Source: Robiginitomaculum sp. (GTDB lineage Bacteria > Pseudomonadota > Alphaproteobacteria > Caulobacterales > Maricaulaceae). From it: DNA of 58,357 nt. Each line of letters begins with the position of its first letter. Position 1 is the stretch's first letter. The DNA is taken from positions 1 to 58,357 of the forward strand of contig JAJFFQ010000014.1 in assembly GCA_021776565.1 (NCBI GenBank), given 5' to 3'. Of the stretch, positions 15,934-24,693 are shown in pieces. A program made the translations under genes and the position numbers. The notes under the pieces were generated by a model that was given only the letters and a program-made list of their open reading frames with translations, ran no database searches and had not been told where the DNA came from.

Positions 15934-17691
15934 ATGAGCAATCAATCAGGCAAACAGGTATCAAGGCGCGGTATATTGGCTGCCGGCGCGGCCAGTGCAG
16001 CACTGGTCGGCAGCAACGCCATGAGCCAGGAAAACCAGACACCCGATGAAACACCGGAACCTGACCCCGCACCTGACACCTTGAACCCGCGCATTATTGC
16101 CTGTGCTGAAAAGCTGGTGCCGATTGAATTTACCCAAGAAGAACGTGCGCAAATCCTGAACGGGATCGAAAACCAGTTACAATCCATTGCCAGTCTTCGT
16201 GGCCAGAAATTTGAAAACGGGCTGGCACCGGCGCTGGTCTTTGACCCGCGCTTACCCGGCAAACAGTTTGCCGAGCAGAAAAACAAGGTGGAAATACCGG
16301 CACCCGCCAAACGCGCGCTACCCGCAAACGCCGATGATATAGCTTTTGCTGCCATTGCACAGCTTGGACAATGGCTGCGCAATGGCAGTTTGAGCAGCGT
16401 AAAACTGACCCAAATTTACCTTGATCGTATCAAGCAGTTCGGTGGCAAGCTGGAATGTTTTGTAACAGTCACGGACAAGCTGGCGCTGGCCCAGGCCAGT
16501 GCCGCAGACAAGGCATTGGCGGCTGGCAAGGACTTGGGCGCGCTTCATGGTATTCCTTATGGGGTCAAAGACCTTTTCGATACCAAGGATATTGCCACGA
16601 CCTGGGGGGCCACGCCCTATAAGGATCGTGTTGCCAATGAGGATGCGTATATTGTCACCAGATTGAAAGAGGCCGGTGCGGTTCTTTTGGGCAAAACCAC
16701 CTGCGGCGCGCTGGCCTATGGCGACATCTGGTTTGATGGCAAAACCCGCAATCCATGGAACTTAAAAGAAGGCTCGTCTGGTTCAAGCGCCGGATCGGCA
16801 TCGGCAACAGCGGCAGGGCTGGTCGGGTTCTCCATTGGCACGGAAACTCTTGGCTCTATTGTTTCGCCGTCCAATCGTTGCGGCACGACGGGATTGCGCC
16901 CCACATTCGGACGCGTATCACGCGCCGGGGCCATGGCGCTCTGCTGGTCGCTGGACAAGGTGGGCGCGATCTGCCGCAGTGTTGAAGATACGGCGATGGT
17001 GCTTGGTGCCATCAATGGCGTTGATATTGATGATGCCAGCTCTATTGATATGGGGTTTTCCTATGCGCGGGATATTGGGCAAAGCGATCTGACTGTTGGT
17101 TATGATCCAGCCTGGTTTGATGACGATGGTGCCAATGATATTGATCTGGCAGCTTTGGCCGCATTAAAAAAACTGGGCGTCAAAACAAAATCTGTCAGCA
17201 TCCCGGATTTACCTTATGGCGTTCTGTTTCTGTCTCTGGTTGCTGAAGCCGCCGCCGCTTTTGAGGAACTGACCCTGTCTGACCGTGATGACCTTTTGGT
17301 CTGGCAGGATGATAATGCCTGGCCCAATTCCTTTCGTCAGATCAGGTTCCTGTCATCGGTAGATTTTATCCAGCTGGATCGGTTACGCCGCAAAGTCATG
17401 TTAGCCATGGATGGGGTTATGGAGGATGTGGACATGCTCATCACCCCCAATTTTGCCGCCAACTTACTGGTTATCACCAATTATACCGGCCATCCCTGCC
17501 TGACCTTGCGGGCGGGTTATCACGACGTGCCTGCGCGCGGCGTTGGCGAGGCGGGCGATAAAACCCCCGTACGGGTGCCGCAGAACATCTCGCTCATTGG
17601 CAGATTGTTTGAAGAAGGCAAGCTATGCGCTCTGGGCAGACGCCTGGAAGCTACTTTGGCGGTTCATCAGGAGCATCCGTCAAACTTTTAA
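15934..17691 (+). CDS. Amidase signature family protein with Tat signal
   Basis: A 585-residue amidase. The N terminus has a twin-arginine signal (SRRGILAAG, then a hydrophobic stretch), so it is exported folded. A Pro/Glu-rich linker and a helical segment follow. The amidase domain shows the catalytic Lys in HGIPYGVKDLFDT, the cis-Ser in EGSSGSSAGSAS, and the Ser nucleophile in GTETLGSIVSPS. Substrate is not predictable; the family hydrolyses amides such as aryl amides, acylated amino acids or Glu-tRNA amide donors. A GGGAG ribosome-binding site precedes it. Its 3' end overlaps the convergent phosphatase gene by 41 nt. Confidence 0.92.
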   Translation: MSNQSGKQVSRRGILAAGAASAALVGSNAMSQENQTPDETPEPDPAPDTLNPRIIACAEKLVPIEFTQEERAQILNGIENQLQSIASLRGQKFENGLAPALVFDPRLPGKQFAEQKNKVEIPAPAKRALPANADDIAFAAIAQLGQWLRNGSLSSVKLTQIYLDRIKQFGGKLECFVTVTDKLALAQASAADKALAAGKDLGALHGIPYGVKDLFDTKDIATTWGATPYKDRVANEDAYIVTRLKEAGAVLLGKTTCGALAYGDIWFDGKTRNPWNLKEGSSGSSAGSASATAAGLVGFSIGTETLGSIVSPSNRCGTTGLRPTFGRVSRAGAMALCWSLDKVGAICRSVEDTAMVLGAINGVDIDDASSIDMGFSYARDIGQSDLTVGYDPAWFDDDGANDIDLAALAALKKLGVKTKSVSIPDLPYGVLFLSLVAEAAAAFEELTLSDRDDLLVWQDDNAWPNSFRQIRFLSSVDFIQLDRLRRKVMLAMDGVMEDVDMLITPNFAANLLVITNYTGHPCLTLRAGYHDVPARGVGEAGDKTPVRVPQNISLIGRLFEEGKLCALGRRLEATLAVHQEHPSNF

Positions 17692-18151
17692 GATAACACG
17701 AGTGAAGAAAACTTTTGCTGGCCTGTTCAATAAGATCAAGCATGTGCTCAAAACCTGCCGCGCCGCCATAATAAGGGTCGGGAACTTCGCGAATAGTTTG
17801 GCCGCTCACCACGTCCAGAAACAGCATTGGTGTGACCCCTCCTTTGGGACACATGGACATCAGGTCGGCAAGGTTGCTTTGATCCATGGCAAATATATGG
17901 GTGAAACGGGAGAAATCTTCCACGCATACCTGTCGCGCCCGTAAACCACTTATGTCTATATCGCGCGCGGCAGCAACGGCTATTGCGCGCTCATCGGGTG
18001 CCTGGCCCACATGCCAGTTGCCGGTTCCGGCTGAATCCACCTGCAGCGCAATGCCCGCATTTTTGGCCTGGGCGCGTAACACGCCCTCGGCACTTGGCGA
18101 ACGACATATATTGCCAAGACAGACAAAAAGAACCCTTGGTTCAAAATTCAT
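17651..18151 (-). CDS. Low-molecular-weight protein-tyrosine phosphatase
   Basis: A 166-residue phosphatase. The P-loop VCLGNICRSPS contains nucleophile Cys11 and Arg17, and the general acid is in VPDPYYGG. Bacterial homologues act on tyrosine kinases of polysaccharide export or on other phosphoproteins. It is the last gene of the ileS-lspA-bamF-ybjN run, overlapping the YbjN gene by 4 nt. The final 41 nt are antisense to the amidase gene. Confidence 0.93.
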   Translation of the reverse strand: MNFEPRVLFVCLGNICRSPSAEGVLRAQAKNAGIALQVDSAGTGNWHVGQAPDERAIAVAAARDIDISGLRARQVCVEDFSRFTHIFAMDQSNLADLMSMCPKGGVTPMLFLDVVSGQTIREVPDPYYGGAAGFEHMLDLIEQASKSFLHSCYLKSLTDAPDEPPK

Positions 18152-18669
18152 AAATTGGCATCATCCGATGTCATGGTGCTGGAAAAACGGCGCACAGATT
18201 GACGCCAGATGGTGATTTGCTCTCGAATGTTTTTCAGGCTTTGCCCACCGCTAAGATAAATATCCATTTCCAGAAGGATGTTTGAATTGCCCATGGCATA
18301 GGCGCGGGTGAACCGGTTTGATGCGTTCCATAGGTTTAGTTGCACCAGAACTGTGGTGGCCTCGGCACTTGTACGAAACACCGAACGTAATTGTAATTCC
18401 GAGCACCCGTCCGCCCTTTCGCAATCATAGCCCAGAACCGACCATTGAACCCCGTCATTGACGTCGAACCTCTGATTGGCAACCACGCCTTTGCCATCAA
18501 TTGGCACTTGCACAAAGCGCAAACCCTCAAGCAGAAGGGTTTCCGCCAGATCATCCATACTAATGCCATTATAGAGTTTAGGCGCAGGGATAGCGTCGGC
18601 CAGAACAGGTAGACCGCTCAAGCAGAAAAAAACTGCAATCAGTAATGTAAAAACCCGCCGCTTTATCAA
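18148..18669 (-). CDS. Exported YbjN-domain protein
   Basis: A 173-residue protein with a signal peptide (ending near LPVLADA) and one YbjN domain. The domain begins at MDDLAETLLLEGLRF and includes the long strand/helix pair ending in LLEMDIYLSGGQSLKNIREQ. YbjN folds resemble type III chaperones; function in alphaproteobacteria is unknown. The only start that keeps the signal peptide is a TTG at 18669, which overlaps the preceding TGA as TTGA. This points to translational coupling to the bamF-like gene. Confidence 0.75.
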   Translation of the reverse strand: MIKRRVFTLLIAVFFCLSGLPVLADAIPAPKLYNGISMDDLAETLLLEGLRFVQVPIDGKGVVANQRFDVNDGVQWSVLGYDCERADGCSELQLRSVFRTSAEATTVLVQLNLWNASNRFTRAYAMGNSNILLEMDIYLSGGQSLKNIREQITIWRQSVRRFSSTMTSDDANL

Positions 18670-19205
18670 AGACCTGGCAAGCGTATTTTACTACTTTTTC
18701 TAATCTTTACCTTGCCGCCCCCGGTTGATCCTTCGACCAGTTCCTGACGCCGCAAACGCTCTGCCTCAGCATCCGCATCCAGCATGGTTTCATCAACAAT
18801 ATGGGTATCTCCGCCGCGCCAGAATAAAATCCGGTCAGCGAAATTTTTGGGCTTGATGGTCAGCTGTGCCGTTTCAGAATCAAGTTTTGAGCGAATGGAT
18901 GGATCGAATGAGCGGCTTTTACTATTGGCGACAAGCGCCCGTTCCCCGGCAGATGCAAGACCATCAGTTCTAGCCTGCCCGAGTATGGCACGGCGTGCCG
19001 CCTCCGAAGCGCGCAAATCCTGCAACCCTATCTCGCCCGGTCGCGGGGGAAGAAGATTGTATTCTGGCGGCACAACAAGCGGAGCCATAGTCAGCACCTT
19101 GAACTCATCAGGTTGATTTTTACCACCACCCAGCGTGCCACACCCGCCCAGTATCAGGGCTGAACTGGCAGATAAGAGAAGGGCTAAACGCATTGGATTC
19201 ATCAT
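18666..19205 (-). CDS. DUF3035 lipoprotein, BamF-like
   Basis: A 179-residue predicted outer-membrane lipoprotein. The signal ends in the lipobox LILGGC, so the mature protein starts at about Cys22. The conserved segment PDEFKVLTMAPLVVPPEYNLLPPRPG is the DUF3035 signature, the family that includes BamF, a BAM-complex subunit described in alphaproteobacteria. The position directly behind lspA and ileS is the usual one; LspA processes lipoproteins such as this. A strong AGGAGA ribosome-binding site precedes the ATG at 19205. Confidence 0.8.
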   Translation of the reverse strand: MMNPMRLALLLSASSALILGGCGTLGGGKNQPDEFKVLTMAPLVVPPEYNLLPPRPGEIGLQDLRASEAARRAILGQARTDGLASAGERALVANSKSRSFDPSIRSKLDSETAQLTIKPKNFADRILFWRGGDTHIVDETMLDADAEAERLRRQELVEGSTGGGKVKIRKSSKIRLPGL

Positions 19206-19260
19206 AAAGTCTCCTGGACAGTGCAGGTTTTAACCGCACAGCCCCCGCCAGCCAAGCCAA

Positions 19261-19767
19261 TCATACACTTTTTTGCTGTCTATCCACCCAAAAAGCATCA
19301 ATAAGCATCAAAATAACACCTATACTGATGGCCGAATCGGCCACATTGAACACCCAGATGAAGTGAATATCGGAAAAATCAATAAAATCGACCACCTTGC
19401 CAAAGCGCAAACGGTCAATCAGATTACCACTAGCCCCGCCAATGATTAGCCCCAATGAGGCCGCCATCAGGCGTCGATCCGCCCGTAACAACCACATCAC
19501 CATGATGCCCATCACAGCCAGGGCAAATCCAGAGAGCACCAGCCGACCGATCATGCTATCCGCCCGAAAAAGCCCAAAACTTACCCCGGTATTCCATACC
19601 AGGGTAAGATCAAAAATATGGGATAGCTCAATATGGCCAAGTGGTTGATCGCGCAATTTCAGGATGTTGAGCACCCAGTGTTTAGAAAGCTGATCCAGCA
19701 CCACGATCAAGGCAGAAATTGCCAGACCAAAATGCCATAATGGGCGATGCGAAGCCGGTTTATCCAT
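19261..19767 (-). CDS. lspA: Lipoprotein signal peptidase (signal peptidase II)
   Basis: A 168-residue inner-membrane aspartyl peptidase that removes signal peptides from prolipoproteins. Four membrane segments are visible. The conserved boxes are NTGVSFGLF, GASGNLIDR and FNVADSAI; the latter two hold the catalytic aspartates (about 118 and 144). The ATG at 19767 is chosen because longer starts reach far into ileS without family similarity. It overlaps the ileS end by 8 nt. Confidence 0.95.
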   Translation of the reverse strand: MDKPASHRPLWHFGLAISALIVVLDQLSKHWVLNILKLRDQPLGHIELSHIFDLTLVWNTGVSFGLFRADSMIGRLVLSGFALAVMGIMVMWLLRADRRLMAASLGLIIGGASGNLIDRLRFGKVVDFIDFSDIHFIWVFNVADSAISIGVILMLIDAFWVDRQQKSV

Positions 19768-22756
19768 GGGCCGCATCCCATTCCCGCACAGCAAGCGCAT
19801 CACGCGGGGTGATGTCTTTCAGTTCCGGGTCTGCCGTTGCGGGGTCAAAATATTTCCACGATCGGGCGCATTTGATTAAGCCTTTGTCTATCGATGATTC
19901 AAAATCGAAAAAAACCTTCTCTCCAGAAACAATAGCTTCACGCGGCCATTTTGATTCTTCTTTCTCTTGAGGGCGTTCGTTGGCTCGAATGTACTCTAAG
20001 CTATGAACTTCTAGAATTGCGCGGCTAGTAATAAGAATATCGCCGACAAACTCTTCAAAAGATTGCTCAAAGCGTTCAATATATTGTCTATCAAAAGCTT
20101 CTTTTTTATTTTTGTCGGAAAACCAGATGGTTGGTGCTGCTTCCAAACTGGAACCAATCACTTTGTTACGCCTCTGTTCCTCTAAATGCTCCGTCACGAC
20201 GCGACGAACACCTTTTATCAACACCCAATCCTCCGCCAGTTCATCATCACGCCAATCCGTAGGCGTATCCGGGAAAGTGCGCAGATGCACCGAATCCGTC
20301 TCGGACGGGAACCGCGTCAGCCATACCTCCTCCATGGTGAAGGGCATGAGCGGTGCAAACCATGTAACCAGACGTTCAAACACCATATCCATGACCGTGC
20401 GGGCCGCCCGCCGACGCTTCGAGCCAAGTGGATCGCAATAAAGCGCATCTTTGCGAATATCAAAGTAAAACGCTGATAACTCCTCATTGCAAAAGGCAAA
20501 CAGCAGCGAAAAGGCACGTTTATAATCCAGCGCCTTATAGGCAGCGCGCACCTCCTTATCCATTACCCAAAGCCGATGCAGCACATAGCGTTCCAGTGAT
20601 GGCATGTCTTTGGGATCAACCCGCTCTTCTTCGTCAAAGCCCTGCAATGCGCCCAGCAAATAACGCAACGTATTGCGCACCTTGCGATAACTATCTGCCG
20701 CAGTTTTGATGATCTGCGGCCCCATGCGCATATCGTCCTGCACATCCGATGAGGCCACCCACAGGCGTAATATCTCTACACCATTGGTGCGGGCAATATC
20801 CGCCGGATCAATCACGTTGCCTAAGGATTTGGACATTTTGCGGCCATCATCGGCCATAACAAAGCCGTGGGTGAACACCGCGTCATAGGGCGCACGGCCA
20901 CGGGTGCCGCAGCTTTCCAGCAAGCTCGACTGAAACCAGCCACGATGCTGATCGGTGCCTTCAAGGTACAAATCCGCCGGCCATTTCAAATTCTCCCGAT
21001 TTTCCAGCGTGAACCTATGGGTGCAGCCTGAATCAAACCAGACATCCAGAATATCCTCGACTTTCTCATAGCTTTGCCAGTCATCCACAAGGCCAGAAAG
21101 AAAACGCTCCTGCGCATTATCGGCAAACCAGGCGTCGGCACCCTCGATCTTGAACGCCTCGATGATGCGCTCATTAACCGCCTCGTTTTGCAAATAATCG
21201 CCGGTACCCGCGCGCACAAACAAGGTGAGCGGCACCCCCCATGCCCGTTGGCGCGAGATCAGCCAGTCTGGCCGCCCATCAACCATGGAGGCGAGACGAT
21301 TTTTGCCACGCGGCGGATAAAATTTGGTGTTTTCAATGGCATTAAGCGCCTTGGCTCGCAGGCTATCCTTGTCGCCTTCCTTGCCCAAGCCAATGAACCA
21401 TTGCGGGGTATTGCGGAAAATTACCGGTGCTTTTGAGCGCCAGGAATGTGGATAAGAGTGCTCGATCCGGCCCCGCGCCAGAAGCGCCCCGGTTTCAATC
21501 AACATATCGACCACCGCCTTATTGGCTGGGCCGTCCTTGCCGGTTTTTTTACCCGTGGTGCGGATCACTTCCAGCCCGGCAAACAGGGGTACATGGTCGT
21601 AATAGGCGCCATCCGGGCCTACGGTTTCGGGAATATCTTTATGCCCGTTGGCCAGCCAGACATCATAATCCTCGGCCCCATGACCTGGCGCGGTATGCAC
21701 AAAGCCGGTGCCCGCTTCCTCGGTGACATGATCGCCAGCAAGGAGCGGCACAGGGAAGTCATAACCTTGACCACGGAAAGGATGGGCGCAAACGAAGTTT
21801 TTTACTTCTTCACCACTAAATATGCCAATCAGTTTCGACTCCGAAATCTTAGCGGTTTTCTTGACTTCTTCCCATAGACTCTCGGCAACTATGAGTCTCT
21901 CGCCAACGCGCGACCATGGTGTAAAGTCGCTATCGTCGATCGCTGTGACTTCATAAAGTCCATAAGAAATTTTGGGACTGTAAGAGATAGCCCTATTGCC
22001 AGGGATCGTCCACGGTGTGGTTGTCCAGATGAGCACGCTGGCACCCATAAGTTCATCCGGGCCTTTGGTTACAGGAAACCTGACCCAAATTGTCGTGCTC
22101 ACATGATCGGCATATTCCACTTCGGCTTCGGCCAGAGCGGTCTGCTCCACCGGCGACCACATCACCGGTTTGGAGCCGCGATAAAGCTGGCTGGACATGG
22201 CGAATTTCAAAAACTCACCGGCAATGGCGGCCTCGGATGAATAATCCATAGTGGTGTAGGGATTATCCCATTCACCCTGCACGCCCAGGCGCTTGAATTC
22301 CTCGCGCTGTATGTTCAGCCAGTGGGCGGCATAATCACGACATTCTTGGCGAAACTCGGCCAATGGCACATCGTCCTTGTTGCGCCCTTTTTTGCGGTAT
22401 TGCTCCTCGACTTTCCACTCAATGGGCAGGCCGTGGCAATCCCAGCCGGGTATATATTGCGCGTCATAGCCCATCATCTGGTGCGTGCGCACAACAAAAT
22501 CCTTGAGTATTTTGTTCATCGCGGTGCCGATATGCAGATGACCATTGGCATAGGGCGGGCCGTCATGCAGCACATATTGCTTGCGCCCTTTTGATGCTTT
22601 GCGCAATTGTGCATAGAGGTCGAGTTTCTCCCAGCGTTTTAACCATTGTGGCTCGGCTTTGGGCAGACCGGCTCGCATGGGAAAGTCGGTTTTGGGCAAA
22701 AACAATGTTTGGCGATAATCGCGCGCGCTTGGCGATTGTGGGGCATCATCCGTCAT
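19760..22756 (-). CDS. ileS: Isoleucyl-tRNA synthetase
   Basis: A 998-residue class I synthetase charging tRNA-Ile. The HIGH motif appears as HLHIG near residue 75 and the KMSKS loop as KMSKSLGN. The CP1 editing domain (TTTPWTIPGNRAIS) and a tRNA-binding helical domain are present. The C-terminal zinc finger expected in many IleS is degenerate: CARSW occurs where CARCW is common, and the second cysteine pair is replaced by ITPRDALAV. Two stretches (about 19900-20110 and 21770-21980) are more AT-rich than the rest. It heads the ileS-lspA-bamF-ybjN-ptp run. Confidence 0.97.
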   Translation of the reverse strand: MTDDAPQSPSARDYRQTLFLPKTDFPMRAGLPKAEPQWLKRWEKLDLYAQLRKASKGRKQYVLHDGPPYANGHLHIGTAMNKILKDFVVRTHQMMGYDAQYIPGWDCHGLPIEWKVEEQYRKKGRNKDDVPLAEFRQECRDYAAHWLNIQREEFKRLGVQGEWDNPYTTMDYSSEAAIAGEFLKFAMSSQLYRGSKPVMWSPVEQTALAEAEVEYADHVSTTIWVRFPVTKGPDELMGASVLIWTTTPWTIPGNRAISYSPKISYGLYEVTAIDDSDFTPWSRVGERLIVAESLWEEVKKTAKISESKLIGIFSGEEVKNFVCAHPFRGQGYDFPVPLLAGDHVTEEAGTGFVHTAPGHGAEDYDVWLANGHKDIPETVGPDGAYYDHVPLFAGLEVIRTTGKKTGKDGPANKAVVDMLIETGALLARGRIEHSYPHSWRSKAPVIFRNTPQWFIGLGKEGDKDSLRAKALNAIENTKFYPPRGKNRLASMVDGRPDWLISRQRAWGVPLTLFVRAGTGDYLQNEAVNERIIEAFKIEGADAWFADNAQERFLSGLVDDWQSYEKVEDILDVWFDSGCTHRFTLENRENLKWPADLYLEGTDQHRGWFQSSLLESCGTRGRAPYDAVFTHGFVMADDGRKMSKSLGNVIDPADIARTNGVEILRLWVASSDVQDDMRMGPQIIKTAADSYRKVRNTLRYLLGALQGFDEEERVDPKDMPSLERYVLHRLWVMDKEVRAAYKALDYKRAFSLLFAFCNEELSAFYFDIRKDALYCDPLGSKRRRAARTVMDMVFERLVTWFAPLMPFTMEEVWLTRFPSETDSVHLRTFPDTPTDWRDDELAEDWVLIKGVRRVVTEHLEEQRRNKVIGSSLEAAPTIWFSDKNKKEAFDRQYIERFEQSFEEFVGDILITSRAILEVHSLEYIRANERPQEKEESKWPREAIVSGEKVFFDFESSIDKGLIKCARSWKYFDPATADPELKDITPRDALAVREWDAAHG

Positions 22757-22803
22757 GGCGGGCCTTTATTTTAATTATGATTGGAGAAATAGCGAATTTG
22801 GCA

Positions 22804-22838
22804 AGCCGACGCCACCATTTTTAGGTGATGCGTCGGCT
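22804..22838 (-). terminator. Hairpin downstream of ribF
   Basis: A perfect 9-bp stem AGCCGACGC / GCGTCGGCT is extended by CACC / GGTG around a short A/T loop with a 2-nt bulge. It lies between the ribF stop and the ileS start. No T-run follows on the minus strand, so it may be a factor-dependent terminator or an ileS leader structure. Confidence 0.45.
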
Positions 22839-22903
22839 AGATAATTCGTATAATCTTGCTCATCATGACGTTACAATCAAACATGAAAACCCGTCTACCA
22901 GCC

Positions 22904-23857
22904 TCAGGCACTACGGTCTACCTCTATGTCCTGCGCAAGGGCATCTCTCGCGGTCTCAATATCCCTGGCGATCTGCGCTTTTAGTTCATCCAGTCCGGAA
23001 AATTTTTGCTCGTCCCGGATAAAGTGCTCCAGGGTTACTTCAAGTGTGCGCCCATAAAGGTCGCCGGCAAAATCGAACAGATAAATCTCAAGTCGTGGCT
23101 CATCCCCGTCCACCGTAGGGCGCACCCCAACATTGATGACACCCGGTAGATAAGCCCCTTTTGCCCCGATACGCGCTCGCCCGGCATAGACCCCAAATCG
23201 TGGTTGCACATAATCGCCAAGCGAGAGATTGGCCGTTGGCACACCGATGGTACGCCCGCGCTGCTCGCCGCGCATGACAAGACCTTCAATGTTCCATGGA
23301 CGGCCCAATATGTTTGTTGCCCGTACCACGTCACCTTTTTTTAAGGCATGACGCACAGCCGTTGATGAATGTTTCTCGTCCACTCCACCCTTAAGGCTGA
23401 CAATATCCACACCAAAGCCATAGTCCTCACCAAAGCCTTGCAAGCTGTTGGTATCCCCCACCCGATCCCGCCCATAATGAAAATCGGCACCGACGCTGAC
23501 ATGGGAAATACCAAGCCCGCCAACCAGAACATCGCGTGCAAAGACACGATCATTCATCAGGCTCATGGCGCGATCAAAGGGCAGGGCGAACAGATAACTG
23601 ACGCCCAGAGCATCCAGCACACGCGCACGGGCGGCATCGCTTTGCAAACGCTCGGGTGCGCTGCCCGGTTGAAAAAATCGGCGCGGATGGGGATTAAAAA
23701 TGGCTACACCAAGCGGTACATCAAGGCTTTTTGCCGCCTGGGCGGCGCGGTCAATCACAACCCGATGGCCCAAATGAACCCCATCAAAATTACCCATGGC
23801 AATGGCGGTGCCACGCGCGTCACCTGGTATATTTTTATAATGTTCAAATATTTGCAT
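22904..23857 (-). CDS. ribF: Bifunctional riboflavin kinase/FAD synthetase
   Basis: A 317-residue enzyme making FMN and then FAD. The N-terminal adenylyltransferase domain shows AMGNFDGVHLGH and VGADFHYGRDRVG. The C-terminal flavokinase domain shows RTIGVPTANLSLGDYVQPRFGVYAG and INVGVRPTV. Length is typical. It lies 3 nt after the MaoC gene and upstream of ileS; the ribF-ileS-lspA order is classical in proteobacteria. No FMN riboswitch is seen. Confidence 0.96.
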   Translation of the reverse strand: MQIFEHYKNIPGDARGTAIAMGNFDGVHLGHRVVIDRAAQAAKSLDVPLGVAIFNPHPRRFFQPGSAPERLQSDAARARVLDALGVSYLFALPFDRAMSLMNDRVFARDVLVGGLGISHVSVGADFHYGRDRVGDTNSLQGFGEDYGFGVDIVSLKGGVDEKHSSTAVRHALKKGDVVRATNILGRPWNIEGLVMRGEQRGRTIGVPTANLSLGDYVQPRFGVYAGRARIGAKGAYLPGVINVGVRPTVDGDEPRLEIYLFDFAGDLYGRTLEVTLEHFIRDEQKFSGLDELKAQIARDIETARDALAQDIEVDRSA

Positions 23858-23860
23858 GGT

Positions 23861-24307
23861 TCAGCCCGTTGGTTTTTTCTCTACCATCACACCTGCCACA
23901 CCCTTAACCACCACCTTTTCGCCTACCGAGCAACGCACCATCATTGTTACTTTGCCACGGCGTGTATGAATATCGGCAACCTCTGCGCGGGCCACCACAG
24001 TATCGCCAATACGAACGGGAGCACGAAATTTCAGCTCCAGTGTCATAAAAATGGCCCCCGGCCCCGGCAAATCATTGCCCAATATAGCCGAGATATAAGA
24101 CGCCGTTAGCGCACCATGGGCAATGCGTCCGCCAAACGGCGTTTTGGCAGCATAGACTTCATCCATGTGGATCGGGTTGTAATCGCCACATATGCGGGCG
24201 AAATCGTCCACATTTTGCTCGGTTACAGTGTGAGTGACCTCGTGGCTCATGCCGACCTCAAGGTCTTCAAGGTAATAGCCGTGCCTGGGATCTAGTGTGC
24301 TGCTCAT
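23861..24307 (-). CDS. MaoC-like (R)-specific enoyl-CoA hydratase
   Basis: A 148-residue hot-dog-fold protein. The hydratase motif is seen as DFARICGDYNPIHMDEVYAAKTPFGGRIAHG, with the Asp and His of the catalytic dyad. Such proteins hydrate trans-2-enoyl-CoA to (R)-3-hydroxyacyl-CoA, as PhaJ does, or act in related thioester chemistry. It precedes ribF by 3 nt. It is divergent from cheY across a spacer that holds a MITE-like element. Confidence 0.88.
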   Translation of the reverse strand: MSSTLDPRHGYYLEDLEVGMSHEVTHTVTEQNVDDFARICGDYNPIHMDEVYAAKTPFGGRIAHGALTASYISAILGNDLPGPGAIFMTLELKFRAPVRIGDTVVARAEVADIHTRRGKVTMMVRCSVGEKVVVKGVAGVMVEKKPTG

Positions 24308-24406
24308 TAAGCTTACTGCCCATTTATTATGAATTTCAAAAAAGCAAACTAGCCGCTTGGCGTGTCAATGCCAACACGCCAGAGCCATTGGGCTGCTATG
24401 AATATA

Positions 24407-24572
24407 CTAGGGTCCAGACTCATTCAAATGGTTTAATTTCATGCTTTTATGAGAAGCCGCCTGTCGAAAACCAGCCTTGCAAAGGGCATTAGCCTTTGCT
24501 GCATTGACTTTCTTCCATTCAGCATCCCTTAAAAGCATGAAATTAAACCATTTGAATGAGTCTGGATCCTAG
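24407..24572. mobile_element. MITE-like element with about 42-bp terminal inverted repeats
   Basis: Terminal arms at 24407-24448 and 24531-24572 are inverted copies with one mismatch; the match can be extended by one inner base pair. Both ends are CTAG, fitting either a palindromic end or a 4-bp target duplication around ends GGTCCAGACT / AGTCTGGATC. The roughly 80-nt centre holds a small hairpin (24479-24485 with 24493-24499) and no coding capacity. It fills much of the 386-nt spacer between the MaoC gene and cheY. An end-related palindrome occurs at 32779-32815. Confidence 0.75.
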
Positions 24573-24693
24573 ATACTGGTGAATTCTTTATGCCTTTAAC
24601 CCTGTCTTCACAATAACCGTTTACCTTAACCATGCCGCAATCAAGACGGTAAAAAATAAACCGCCCCTATGGGCAAGGCGAATGGAGTGAAGA

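Noticed and set aside
24596-24630. Two TTAAC boxes upstream of cheY resembling CtrA half-sites
   Set aside because: Spacing does not match the TTAA-n7-TTAA pattern and AT-rich half-sites are common by chance.
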